A stretch of DNA of 64,000 bases. Origin: Pseudorhizobium xiangyangii (GTDB lineage Bacteria; Pseudomonadota; Alphaproteobacteria; Rhizobiales; Rhizobiaceae). Location: NCBI RefSeq assembly GCF_020531965.1, contig NZ_JAJAWH010000019.1, positions 31,188 through 95,187 on the forward strand. The letters run 5' to 3'. The translations under genes and the position numbers were made by a program. Below are positions 29,367 to 37,605 of this stretch, one piece after another. Every line of letters begins with the position of its first letter. Position 1 is the first letter of the stretch. Below the pieces are notes generated by a model. The model was given only the letters and a program-made list of their open reading frames with translations. It had not been told where the DNA came from and made no database searches.

Positions 29367-29678
29367 GTACGCCTGGTCGCAAATAGCGGCCTCCTGCGGG
29401 CCAAGCCGCATGTATTGAAAGCCACTTACCTCGCCGCGCCAAAAACGAATTGGCAGGCGGCCGGAATTCTCCCCAGATCCCGGCCGCCACCCCGCCACCG
29501 GCCATTCTTGCCGAGGGCGTCGTCGCTCCTGCAATAAGAAATGTTAATTGCGGCGCAGCATTTGCCGCCACCGCATTGGAGTAATGCCGTTCCAAGCCCA
29601 TTCAAGACCTTCTTAATATTCAAGATCGAGGAAGTGGACTGCACGTATTCGCGCGGTGGTGGAGGGAGTAGCAACTGC
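29367..29678. other. Gap with no supported gene downstream of dctD
   Basis: No coding frame, hairpin with U-run or repeat that I can defend. It separates dctD from the partial copy of its own 3' end. Confidence 0.5.
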
Positions 29679-29814
29679 CAGCGACCCGGCGGAAGAATCA
29701 CGCTCGCTCCCCGAACGGCTGGATCGGCTGGAAGCCGAAATCATCCGGGACACGCTTTCCGCCCATGAAGGCAATGTGCAGAAAACCATCGCCACCCTGG
29801 GCATTCCCCGCGGA
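29679..29814 (+). pseudogene. Partial duplicate of the dctD 3' end
   Basis: About 130 bp repeat dctD 29158-29285 with only a handful of base differences. The frame reads [20 protein letters not shown], through [20 protein letters not shown], then departs from DctD in the middle of the recognition helix and stops at 29871. There is no start codon with a ribosome site. The copy is a duplication scar, not a gene. Confidence 0.85.
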
Positions 29815-30108
29815 AAGCCCCTGAGCATCACAATACAGGCGACCTTTCGGATAGACACAGCCTGCGCCTGAGGGAAAGGCATCGCCACGCACAAACGCTG
29901 GAGGAAAGCGACACCTGCATTCAAGCACTTTTGGCGCAGCTTGGAACTCCGCGACACATTGTCGGCCCGGCGTCAAAAATCGGTCGTAAAGCCTCCAATC
30001 AGATGAACGCCTCATTGGCTTTCCTATCTAGAATAGAAAGTTCAGCACGCTGTCTCGACTAATCTTGCGGTTCGTGCAGTAATTATACGGCTGAGTATGG
30101 GGGCTGGC

Positions 30109-30705
30109 ATGAAGCGTTCTGTTGTTGGCGCGATGGTGGTTTGTCTATCTGCTGTTTCCGGTTTTGCCGCTGGATCCGTAGAGTGGAAGAAGGTAGACAA
30201 CTGGACCGTCTTTATGGATCCGACCATGGGGAATGCTTGTTACGTAGCTGCGGTATACGAGGGTGGCACGATCCTAAGAGTTGGTTTCGATTTTGCAGGA
30301 TCAGTCAGGCAGATTTACTTGGCGCTCGGAAACGACAACTGGAAATCGCTAGAAGCTGGCAAGGATTATCCGGTACAAATCCAATTCGATAATGAAGTTG
30401 AATGGGCAGCCACTGCGACAGGTAGGAAAAATAATGACGCCACCTGGCTGTATGTGACCACCACCGACACCGGCTTTCTTGAAGAGTTTTCCCGTAAGTT
30501 GGGCATGCGAACCACATTTCGCGGGACCGAAATCGCAAGGCTACAACTTAAGGGATCCTCCCGCGCTATCACCGAAATGCTGAGCTGCCAGTCGGCAGTG
30601 AACGAAATGATGGGCGCAAGGAATGAGCAAGCTGCACCTCCCTCGCAGGACCCCTTCGCGCCGACGCCTGAGGTCAAGAGCGCCACCGATCCCTTTGATC
30701 TGTAG
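30109..30705 (+). CDS. Predicted secreted protein, family unknown
   Basis: 198 residues. The N-terminus KRSVVGAMVVCLSAVSGFAA is a signal peptide with likely cleavage after GFAA. The mature part is acidic-neutral, beta-rich (SVEWKKVDNWTVFMDP), and ends in a proline-rich tail. ATG 30109 is preferred to ATG 30097 because it gives a better signal peptide. Base composition is lower in G+C than its neighbours, suggesting recent arrival. Confidence 0.7.
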   Translation: MKRSVVGAMVVCLSAVSGFAAGSVEWKKVDNWTVFMDPTMGNACYVAAVYEGGTILRVGFDFAGSVRQIYLALGNDNWKSLEAGKDYPVQIQFDNEVEWAATATGRKNNDATWLYVTTTDTGFLEEFSRKLGMRTTFRGTEIARLQLKGSSRAITEMLSCQSAVNEMMGARNEQAAPPSQDPFAPTPEVKSATDPFDL

Positions 30706-31561
30706 TGTCTTGCGAGCTCGATTACGGCGTTGATGGTTTCAAACTATTCTCGCATTATGCTCGTTCGCCTTATCCAGTTCTTTTGAATCATCTTCACCCC
30801 CGGTGATCCCCTAGGCAATCATGAGCGGCGTCGAGATGGTCCGTAACGTCGTTGGAAATGCCTTCGACGCCGAGTCTGTGGTCGGCATGTTCTTTGTTGG
30901 CGCCGTCCACCTACTCATCTGCTGGATTGACCCGTCATCGCGCCCCAGATCCTTGCCCGGTTCCGCGCTGTGCTTGAGGATGTCCGCCAGAGCCTCGATG
31001 TCTTCCCTAAATTTCTCAACTGCCTTCGGCTTTACCGCTCGCGCCTCGCCACGCTCTTCGGGCAGCACAAAGCCGGTCGGCTAAAGGTTCTCGAAAACGA
31101 AAAGGCTTTCGCTGATACTGCGAACGCCGTCACCAGGAACAGTGACCCAGCGGCTCGTCAGAGGCGGCGCCGTCTGAGCTTGGCGACGCCAGCGTCGGCT
31201 TCGGGGTGGAAGAATTGTTCAAGGCCGGAGTCCGGGCTGCTCGTACGACTGCACTCGAGCAGGGTCGGAAGGTGGCTGCGGGACTGCCCCGGCCTCGAGA
31301 GAACCATGAGGTTCAGAGAGGTCGTATCAAGCGTTGATTATCCAGCCGCGCAAGCCTGGCGGAGAATATCAATACGAAATCAAGGGAAGACTGGCGGTGT
31401 TGTTTGTCAGAGAGATCTGCAAATACCGGGATTAGGTGGGATAGTGCGGGATCCAGCGGGAAAAGCCTGAAATACAAGGCATCTGAAGCAATCGAGCGGC
31501 GCATCGGCTCCCGTGCTTTTGACAGGCCGGCCGGCGCATTTCCGGCAAATTCCACCCTACC
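30706..31561. other. Decayed stretch without an intact gene
   Basis: No complete gene is supported. A 63-codon frame from 31146 to the stop at 31337 (ASVGFGVEELFKAGVRAART in the middle) reads like a real protein end, and the frame before it (VLENEKAFADTANAVTRN, near 31090-31140) is offset, suggesting a frameshifted relic. A leftward frame at 30811-31068 is also protein-like (FREDIEALADILKHSA). Neither can be assigned to a family. Confidence 0.35.
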
Positions 31562-31702
31562 TGTCCCCAAACCGACAGTTCCTTTGAAACTACCTTCGAG
31601 ATACCCTCAAAGACGCTTCTGCCACCTTCAAGGTATTGAAATCACTCGATCACGCTGGCACGTGCGCGGCACTCTCATTCGGATGGTGCCGTATGAAGTT
31701 GC

Positions 31703-31815
31703 CACCAAAACCCAATTCAAACATGCAAGCCCGTTGCATGTTGCCAGTTTGGCGCCCGAACCCCCTGCAATTCAAGGCGACGCGCCCCAAACGACTACTT
31801 TCCAAACATGCAAAC
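31703..31815. repeat. Repeated elements near the left prophage end, putative transposase sites
   Basis: The decamer AAACATGCAA occurs at about 31719 and 31804 in direct orientation, and as TTGCATGTTG (inverted, one base different) at 31734. Each is flanked on its outer side by CCAAAC or CCAAAAC. Three such elements within 110 bp, between the repressor stop and the proposed end, resemble the L-end binding sites of MuA in number and spacing, but the sequence differs from Mu. Confidence 0.4.
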
Positions 31816-32023
31816 GATCCATTGCGACAATTGCCCATATGACAGTCGACAAGCTTCTTTCCACGCAGCTGGCCGCCGGGTGGGTCAGCTGGCCCTCGTG
31901 AGCTGTCTCGCCCCCTCCGACACCGGCAGACTTGACGTTTGCCATTTACCTAGAGAGCGAGTTTCCCTTCCTACCGCCGACACATCTAATTAAGTTCGAG
32001 TGGAATATGCATTGATTTCACAA

Positions 32024-32548
32024 TCATGAAGCCGAGCGTTTCCCGGTGCCTGGCTCGGCATCTGCCTTAGATAGTCGCGCTTTCAAGTCATCCACCAAAA
32101 CCGGGATAACCGCCTCGACGATGTTGGTCTCGCGAACATCTGCCACTTTCTGAAGAAGTGCATTGTAGAGGTTGCCGGCTTCGACCGCGACACTGTCTTC
32201 ATCCGGCAAACGGTGGCCAGCGGCTTTATAAGCCAACCGTGCAGCGCGGTGGAGTTTGCGAAGCAATTGAGGATCAACGCCCGCACTCGGTGCCGGTGCC
32301 TTAGAGGGATCATCAAACATCTCTCCATGTCCGGTGATGATCCAGTTCCCGTTTATCCCATGCTTCTCGGAAAACCAGAACAGCAGTGAAATCGGTATCT
32401 CCCTGGCACCTTGCTCGTATTTCGCCACGGTCGGCTCCGCCAACGCGACGTCGCTGGCCAATAAAAGCCGCGATTCGTAGCCTAGGCGCTTTCGCGCTGC
32501 TGCCAGCCGCTTTCCGGCAGCCTTCCAAAGTTCCTGATCCTTCGCCAT
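32024..32548 (-). CDS. Phage repressor, helix-turn-helix (Mu c-like position)
   Basis: 174 residues. An XRE-type helix-turn-helix is in the first 60 residues (LASDVALAEPTVAKYEQG), with WFSEKHGINGNWIITGHG just after it, followed by a helical C-terminal part. It is transcribed leftward, opposite to the lytic genes, as in Mu. Two operators lie just upstream. It should hold the lytic genes off. Confidence 0.82.
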   Translation of the reverse strand: MAKDQELWKAAGKRLAAARKRLGYESRLLLASDVALAEPTVAKYEQGAREIPISLLFWFSEKHGINGNWIITGHGEMFDDPSKAPAPSAGVDPQLLRKLHRAARLAYKAAGHRLPDEDSVAVEAGNLYNALLQKVADVRETNIVEAVIPVLVDDLKARLSKADAEPGTGKRSAS

Positions 32549-32556
32549 TTGGACAA

Positions 32557-32593
32557 ACCCATTTTGGGTGTTGCTTACGCACCCATATTGGGT
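32557..32593. promoter_or_regulatory. Twin operators between repressor and Ner-like gene
   Basis: Two 13-bp palindromes ACCCA-N3-TGGGT at 32557-32569 (TTT centre) and 32581-32593 (TAT centre), 24 bp apart centre to centre. One lies 9 bp from the repressor start codon. They are the natural binding sites for the repressor and/or the Ner-like protein. Confidence 0.75.
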
Positions 32594-32627
32594 TACTCCT
32601 TTCTGTGTTCGCAGATTTCAACACCCC

Positions 32628-32653
32628 AAAAAAGGAGGCCGGCCAGGGCCTCC
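32628..32653 (-). terminator. Leftward intrinsic terminator in front of the Ner-like gene
   Basis: GGAGGCC (32634-32640), a 6-nt loop and GGCCTCC (32647-32653) form a perfect 7-bp stem. On the minus strand it is followed by six T. It would stop leftward transcripts before they reach the operators and repressor gene. Confidence 0.6.
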
Positions 32654-32676
32654 CCATCTGGATCAAGGATTTACTT

Positions 32677-33003
32677 ATGCATCGTGCCTCCACGAGCGAC
32701 AAGGCCAGCCGCGCTGAGCGTCGCCGTCTTGAAGAGGTCGCCCGCATTCGCGGTCGCCTGACTATTGCCAAGCTCACTCTGACCGAGATCGACAAGGCCT
32801 ATGATCTCCCTACCGGGACAGCAGGCAATGCCGTCCATGAACCGCACCTCGCCGGTGAGCGCGCAATTGCTGCCGCATTGAAGACCCGCCCGGAATACCT
32901 GTGGCGCACCCGCTACCGTCCCGATGGCCAGCGCATCACGCCGCAGCCGGCAGAAAACTACCGATACGCCCGGCGCGCCACCGAAGCGCAGGAGGCGGCA
33001 TAA
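32677..33003 (+). CDS. ner: Ner/Nlp family DNA-binding protein
   Basis: 108 residues, first gene of the early lytic operon. GRLTIAKLTLTEIDKAYDLP followed by GTAGNAVHEP matches the Ner helix-turn-helix, and RPEYLWRTRY matches its C-terminal part. In Mu, Ner dampens both early and repressor promoters. ATG 32677 follows a GGAT site. It is longer than Mu Ner, with an arginine-rich C-terminal tail. Confidence 0.85.
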   Translation: MHRASTSDKASRAERRRLEEVARIRGRLTIAKLTLTEIDKAYDLPTGTAGNAVHEPHLAGERAIAAALKTRPEYLWRTRYRPDGQRITPQPAENYRYARRATEAQEAA

Positions 33004-33284
33004 TGGCGGTCGATCAAGCCATCATCGATGCCGTCATCGCGGCACTCGACGAGCGCAGGGCGCGGGACACCTTCGGTATCGCCTACAGGGCGGCCCGTAG
33101 GGTCCTTCCAGAAAGTGAAGCGGCTCTCATCATTGAGTCCATAGAGGCTGAGCTCACGGCCCAAGCATACCACCGCGACATTCGGCGAAGGCTCACGCAG
33201 GGTCACCGGGACCTTTCGGAACAAGAGTCGGCTGAAATTTACGCCGCTTGCTCGCAGGCCGCTTCGGAAGGTGATCATCAATGA
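33003..33284 (+). CDS. Early phage protein, function unknown (93 residues)
   Basis: ATG at 33003 shares a base with the ner stop (TAATG). The product is acidic, helical and alanine-rich (DQAIIDAVIAALDERRARDT), with no recognised family. Its 3' 92 bp overlap a leftward gene candidate. Confidence 0.65.
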   Translation: MAVDQAIIDAVIAALDERRARDTFGIAYRAARRVLPESEAALIIESIEAELTAQAYHRDIRRRLTQGHRDLSEQESAEIYAACSQAASEGDHQ

Positions 33285-33606
33285 TCGCGCGCCGTCTCTC
33301 TTTAAATTCACGGGTTAATTCTGGCGATAGGTCAAGCGAGGCGCCTCTTACGCTTTCGATCCGGTCGTCGATCATGTGCATGCCGCGTCTCAAGCTCTCG
33401 ACCGAGAAGTCCGGCACAAGCATCTCCAGGTGCCGGACGAGATGGACGATGATCGCTTGCTGGGCGTTCAGGCGTTCCTCAACGGAAGCCTCCTTTCCCC
33501 AGTTGCCGTCTTCGTCGGCGCCGGTCCAATTCAGCAGAAATTCGACCCGTCTCTCGAGGCCGGCTAGCCGCGCTTCCATCATTTCCTCAGGTGTCAGTCG
33601 ATCCAT
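33193..33606 (-). CDS. Leftward gene candidate in the early region (137 residues)
   Basis: The protein has normal composition (start DRLTPEEMMEARLAGLERRV, then FLLNWTGADEDGNWG), while the rightward frame across the same bases is serine/arginine-rich and clearly a shadow. It is probably helical and may form a coiled coil in its first 30 residues. Only a weak AAGG precedes the ATG. If real it is a counter-strand gene inside the lytic operon. Confidence 0.5.
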   Translation of the reverse strand: MDRLTPEEMMEARLAGLERRVEFLLNWTGADEDGNWGKEASVEERLNAQQAIIVHLVRHLEMLVPDFSVESLRRGMHMIDDRIESVRGASLDLSPELTREFKERRRAIIDDHLPKRPASKRRKFQPTLVPKGPGDPA

Positions 33607-33736
33607 CGTGGCGGGCCTTCGTTCGCTGTTGATGATTGAAGCATCTCCTGATTCCAGGCCCTCGCCAATGGCGAAACGTCACGCCGAAATAGACACTCGA
33701 AACCCCTTTATCCCGTCCCTTTCTCCCATCTGCCGC

Positions 33737-33817
33737 ATGGCCGACCAGGCGCTTTTGTTCAGCGTGGTTCTGGTCGCCCTTGCAGCGTCGGTTGCCGCGC
33801 TGATTTCCAGCTTGTGA
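33737..33817 (+). CDS. Possible 26-residue membrane peptide
   Basis: ADQALLFSVVLVALAASVAA then LISSL is a single hydrophobic helix ending 9 bp before the next gene. No ribosome site is visible, so translation is unsure. Confidence 0.3.
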   Translation: MADQALLFSVVLVALAASVAALISSL

Positions 33818-33826
33818 GGACCCTCA

Positions 33827-34189
33827 ATGTTTAATCCGTACTCTGAAGAAGAACGCCTCCAGGCGATGATCTCCGCCTGCTTCCGCGCCAGCCGCTCGCA
33901 TTTCAGTCACCTGCCGCTGCGCTTCATCATCGATCCGCCGACCGACATGCTTGACGCCAAGCTAGCTCGGCAGGTTGCCGTCCATGTCCTCAACGTTGAA
34001 TTCGACATACCACGTCGCCGCCTTGTGTCGCTCCTCGGCGTGGCGCGCTGGACGGTGATGCAGGCTGTTCGCACCGTCGATTACCGCTGCGAGGAACCCT
34101 GTTTCGAGCGGACATACCGGGCAATTTCTGCCCGCGCGCAGGATCTGTTCATGACAGCGCTGCACGACGCTGCAGAGGAGGCCGCGTGA
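33827..34189 (+). CDS. Phage protein with a DnaA domain-IV-like helix-turn-helix
   Basis: 120 residues. The segment ARQVAVHVLNVEFDIPRRRL followed by VSLLGVARWTVMQAVRTVDY resembles the DNA-binding domain of DnaA, including the place of the recognition helix. No ATPase domain is present. It could bind phage or host origin-like sites. The stop overlaps the next ATG. Confidence 0.6.
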   Translation: MFNPYSEEERLQAMISACFRASRSHFSHLPLRFIIDPPTDMLDAKLARQVAVHVLNVEFDIPRRRLVSLLGVARWTVMQAVRTVDYRCEEPCFERTYRAISARAQDLFMTALHDAAEEAA

Positions 34190-35043
34190 TGGCTGACTTT
34201 GTCAGAGCAACCATTTCGGAGATCCACGTCGGCGAGCGGCTCCGGCCAATCGACCAGGCGTATGTCGAGGCAATCGCCGCCTCCATGGATGAGCGCGGCC
34301 AGATCAGCCCGATCATGCTCCGCCGCACGCCAGCGAAGGGCGGAGGCAAAACGCCCTACACGCTGGTTGCGGGCGGGTACCGGACCACGGCTGCAAAGCT
34401 GCTCGGCTGGACCGAGATCGACGCCATTGTCGTGCAGGCCGACGCACTTGAGGCGCAGCTGCTGGAGATCTCCGAGAACCTCTACCGCAATGAACTGAAC
34501 CCGCTCGACCGCGCCATCTTTGTGATGAAGTACCGCGAACTTTGGGAAGAGAGGCACGGCAAGATCACTCCCGGCGGCGACCAGAAATCAAAAGGCCACG
34601 ATGGCCCTTTGATCTTCGCTGCCGGTCGTGAGCTTTCTGAAAGGGTTTGCGAGCAGCTCGGAATTGCCGAGAGGACCTACAAGCGCATTTCCAGCATCGG
34701 CCAAAACCTGCACCCGACGCTCCGCCAGGCTTTGCGCGGTACCGACGCCGAGAACGATCAGTCCAAGCTCCTGAAACTCGCCAAACTGCCGACCGACGAC
34801 CAGGTCAAGGTTGCAGCAGCCTTGAAAGAGAACCCGGACATCAAGCCGGTTCTAGAATGGCTGAAGGGGCCGGCAGCTGCCGCCCCAGTCTCCAATCAGG
34901 CGAAGCTTTTGAAGTCGCTGATCGGCGCATGGGATGCGGCCGACGAGGACACCCGCAACCAGTTTCTGGAGCATATCGGTATGGCCGATGCCTCCGGGCA
35001 GATGGCCGGCCTGATGGCCTCGATCCACAGCGAGGCGGCGTGA
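34189..35043 (+). CDS. ParB/RepB-like nuclease-fold DNA-binding protein
   Basis: 284 residues. An N-terminal ParB domain with GERLRPIDQAYVEAIAASMD, GQISPIMLRR, YTLVAGGYRTTAAKLLGW and ENLYRNELNPLDRA, followed by a helix-turn-helix region and a helical C-terminus. Such proteins sit before the transposase in many alphaproteobacterial Mu-like phages. Their role is not settled; partition is unlikely in a transposing phage. ATG 34189 follows GAGGAGG. Confidence 0.82.
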   Translation: MADFVRATISEIHVGERLRPIDQAYVEAIAASMDERGQISPIMLRRTPAKGGGKTPYTLVAGGYRTTAAKLLGWTEIDAIVVQADALEAQLLEISENLYRNELNPLDRAIFVMKYRELWEERHGKITPGGDQKSKGHDGPLIFAAGRELSERVCEQLGIAERTYKRISSIGQNLHPTLRQALRGTDAENDQSKLLKLAKLPTDDQVKVAAALKENPDIKPVLEWLKGPAAAAPVSNQAKLLKSLIGAWDAADEDTRNQFLEHIGMADASGQMAGLMASIHSEAA

Positions 35044-35513
35044 TGAAGCGCGATCCAGACCAGTTCGATTTCTTCAGCGAGCCGATGTTTCCGGTTCGCG
35101 CCGCATCCGAGCGGATCGACCTCTCCCGCTTCCGCTCCCTGCTGAAGCGGGAAATGGCAAAGGCCATCCGTGAATGCCCGCACGATCGGCCAACGATCGC
35201 AGCCCGCATGGCGCAGTACCTCGGCCTGCCTTCGATCTCGAAGGCGGCGCTCGATGCCTACACGGCTGAGAGCAAGGAAAGCCACGACATGAGCCTCGTG
35301 CGGTTCAAGGCCTTCGTCCGCGCGACCGGCGCGGTCTGGCTCTGGGACTTCGTTGTTTCCGAGGACGGCCTTTTGCTGCTCCAGGGCGACGAAGCGCGCC
35401 TGGCCGAAATCGCCCGGCTCCAGCAGGAGAGGAAGGCGCTCGCTGCGGAACTCCGCGTCCTGCAATCACGCCCCGTGACCATCAAGCGCAGAAACACGAG
35501 GGGGCCGGCTTGA
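35043..35513 (+). CDS. Early phage protein, function unknown (156 residues)
   Basis: Starts KRDPDQFDFFSEPMFPVRAA. A central helical region (RPTIAARMAQYLGLPSISKA) may be a helix-turn-helix, and the C-terminus is a coiled coil (ARLQQERKALAAELRVLQ). It lies between the ParB-like gene and the transposase and overlaps both by a few bases, so it may assist transposition or its control. Confidence 0.6.
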   Translation: MKRDPDQFDFFSEPMFPVRAASERIDLSRFRSLLKREMAKAIRECPHDRPTIAARMAQYLGLPSISKAALDAYTAESKESHDMSLVRFKAFVRATGAVWLWDFVVSEDGLLLLQGDEARLAEIARLQQERKALAAELRVLQSRPVTIKRRNTRGPA

Positions 35514-37528
35514 AGGAGTGGTTCACCTCGCAAGAGCTGGCCGAGGCGAAGCTGCCCGGTTTGGCTCATACCCGACAGGGCATCGAGAACTTCGTCCAGC
35601 AGAGCGGTGTCCGCTCAACGGAGAAGGCCCGCCCACGCGAGGGTCGCGGGGGCGGTTTTGAATATCACTATTCCTTCCTGCCCTCAGTGGCTCGACAGAA
35701 GATTGCCTTCATGAATACGCCCATGCCCGCCGCCGACACAAAGGCTTCGAAAAGCCTTTGGGCTAGGTTTGAAGCCCTTTCAACCGAACATAAGACGATA
35801 TGCCAGAAGCGCCTCGACACCCTTGTGGCGGTCGATGACATGCGGGCATCCGGCATATCAATTGGAATGGCCGTCCAGCATTGCGCTCGCCTTGCCGCGA
35901 TCAGTGTCCGCACTCTCTATGAGTGGCGGCTGATGGTCGAAGGACATGCGCGCCATGACTGGCTCGCCGCCCTTGCCCCTTCCTTCTCTCCCACGATCAA
36001 TGGCGTCGTCGTCGATCGAGCCGATTGCCATCCGCAGGCCTGGGAGGTTCTGAAATCGGACTATCTTCGGCCTGAGCAGCCGAAGTTTTCTGCCTGCTAT
36101 CGCCGCATGATGAGCGCCGCCACCATCAACAAGTGGTCTCCGATCCCATCCGAGAGATCGCTGCGCCGCCGCCTTGATTCCGAGGTTCCCAAGGCTGCTC
36201 AGGTGCTGGCCCGCGATGGGCGTGAGAAGGCAGCTCGCCTGTTCCCAGCGCAGACCCGCTCAGTTGTTCACCTGCACGCAATGCAGATCGTCAACACCGA
36301 CGGCCACAAGCTCGACCTTCGGGTAAATGCGCCGTGGAGCGCGGAGCCAACCCGCGTCCTCTTGATTGGTATCCAGGACATCTATTCCCGAAAAATCCTG
36401 TCCTGGCGTCTGGCGGAATCAGAAACGTGGGAAGTTGTGCGCGCCTGCATCGGCGACATGATCGAGAACGAAGGCGGCAAGCTGCCCGAGCACTTTTACA
36501 TGGACAACGGTCGCGCCTTCGCCTCGAAGAAGATCTCCGGTGGAGCCACCAGGCGCAATCGCTTCAAGATCACTGGAGACGAAGTTGCCGGCCTGCTGAA
36601 GACCCTCGGCATCGAAGCGCATTTCACCAAGCCCTATTCCGGCCAGTCGAAGCCGATCGAGCGCGCCTGGAAGGATCTGGCAGAAGAAATCTCGCGTCAC
36701 CCCGCCATGTCCGGCTGCTACACCGGCGCCAATGCGCTCGCAAAGCCCGAGAACTACGGAAAGCGTGCCATTCCTCTCGACGAACTGCAGGAGCATGTCT
36801 CCCGTTGCGTTGCAGAGCACAATTCCCGTGAGGGACGCCGCACCGAAGCCGCCAAGGGCCGCAGCTTTAACCAGGTCTTTGACGCCAGCGTGGCCGAGCC
36901 ATCCACCATCATTCGCTACGCCAGCCACTCGCAGCGGTCGCTCTGGCTGCTGACGGCCGAGACGTTGAAGGCTCGCAAACCGGACGGCTCGCTGCACCAT
37001 CTTGGTAACCGCTATTGGGCTCCGGTGCTGAACCAATGGATCGGCAAAAAGCTGACCATGCGTTTCGACCCGGCCGACCTGCACGCGCCGGTGAAGGTCT
37101 ACGATCCAGCCGGCCGCTTCCTCTGCGACGCGGAATGCATCAGCCATGCGGGCTTCGACAGCACCGGCGATGCCAAGCGCAAGGCCAAGACACAGGCCGA
37201 GTTCCACAAGACCAACAAGAAGCTCCTCGAGCTAAACCGGACACTCGAAGCGTCCGAGCTCGGCAAGATCTACGCGGATGCCAACCGCGCCGAGCAGCGC
37301 AAGCGCAAGCCAGAGCCTCCGGTCCGTCCAGTCGTCACCCGCCTCATCACCGGCAACCTGGCCAAAGCCGTGCCGATCGAGGCTGATGAAGACAACAATT
37401 TCGATACGAATTTCTCGCGCGGCTTCGCCCGAATGGTGGGCGACGACAGCGCGATCATCCCATTCCCAACAGGGAATACCGGCGCGGCAGGTATTGCGTC
37501 CGCCCGGAAATCTAGAGCCGAAAAGTAG
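35510..37528 (+). CDS. MuA-like DDE transposase
   Basis: 672 residues. N-terminal HTH beginning WFTSQELAEAKLPGL as in MuA, then an integrase core with the triad Asp264 (IVNTDGHKL), Asp332 (YMDNGRAF) and Glu384 (KPIERAW), close to MuA Asp269, Asp336 and Glu392. The C-terminal beta-barrel and a basic tail follow. TTG start at 35510 behind GAGGGGG, overlapping the previous stop. It cuts the phage ends and joins them to target DNA. Confidence 0.95.
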   Translation: MKEWFTSQELAEAKLPGLAHTRQGIENFVQQSGVRSTEKARPREGRGGGFEYHYSFLPSVARQKIAFMNTPMPAADTKASKSLWARFEALSTEHKTICQKRLDTLVAVDDMRASGISIGMAVQHCARLAAISVRTLYEWRLMVEGHARHDWLAALAPSFSPTINGVVVDRADCHPQAWEVLKSDYLRPEQPKFSACYRRMMSAATINKWSPIPSERSLRRRLDSEVPKAAQVLARDGREKAARLFPAQTRSVVHLHAMQIVNTDGHKLDLRVNAPWSAEPTRVLLIGIQDIYSRKILSWRLAESETWEVVRACIGDMIENEGGKLPEHFYMDNGRAFASKKISGGATRRNRFKITGDEVAGLLKTLGIEAHFTKPYSGQSKPIERAWKDLAEEISRHPAMSGCYTGANALAKPENYGKRAIPLDELQEHVSRCVAEHNSREGRRTEAAKGRSFNQVFDASVAEPSTIIRYASHSQRSLWLLTAETLKARKPDGSLHHLGNRYWAPVLNQWIGKKLTMRFDPADLHAPVKVYDPAGRFLCDAECISHAGFDSTGDAKRKAKTQAEFHKTNKKLLELNRTLEASELGKIYADANRAEQRKRKPEPPVRPVVTRLITGNLAKAVPIEADEDNNFDTNFSRGFARMVGDDSAIIPFPTGNTGAAGIASARKSRAEK

Positions 37529-37545
37529 TGCGTACGGTTCCGAAC

Positions 37546-37578
37546 AAAAAAAACGGGCGCAACCCGAAGGCGCGCCCG
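37546..37578 (-). terminator. Leftward intrinsic terminator between A and B
   Basis: CGGGCGC (37554-37560) pairs with GCGCCCG (37572-37578) around an 11-nt loop. On the minus strand the stem is followed by eight T. It therefore acts against leftward, not rightward, transcription. Confidence 0.7.
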
Positions 37579-37605
37579 CAACATCAAAAGCAAGGAACCA
37601 TGTAA

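Noticed and set aside
31404-31901. 165-residue rightward frame across the proposed left end
   Set aside because: No family or ribosome site, odd composition, and it runs through the repeat region.
33281-33736. Long rightward open frame over the leftward 137-residue gene
   Set aside because: Serine/arginine-rich product typical of a shadow frame; the opposite strand has the better composition.
34189-35043. ParB-like gene as sign of a plasmid
   Set aside because: No ParA or replication gene nearby; the gene belongs to the phage early operon.
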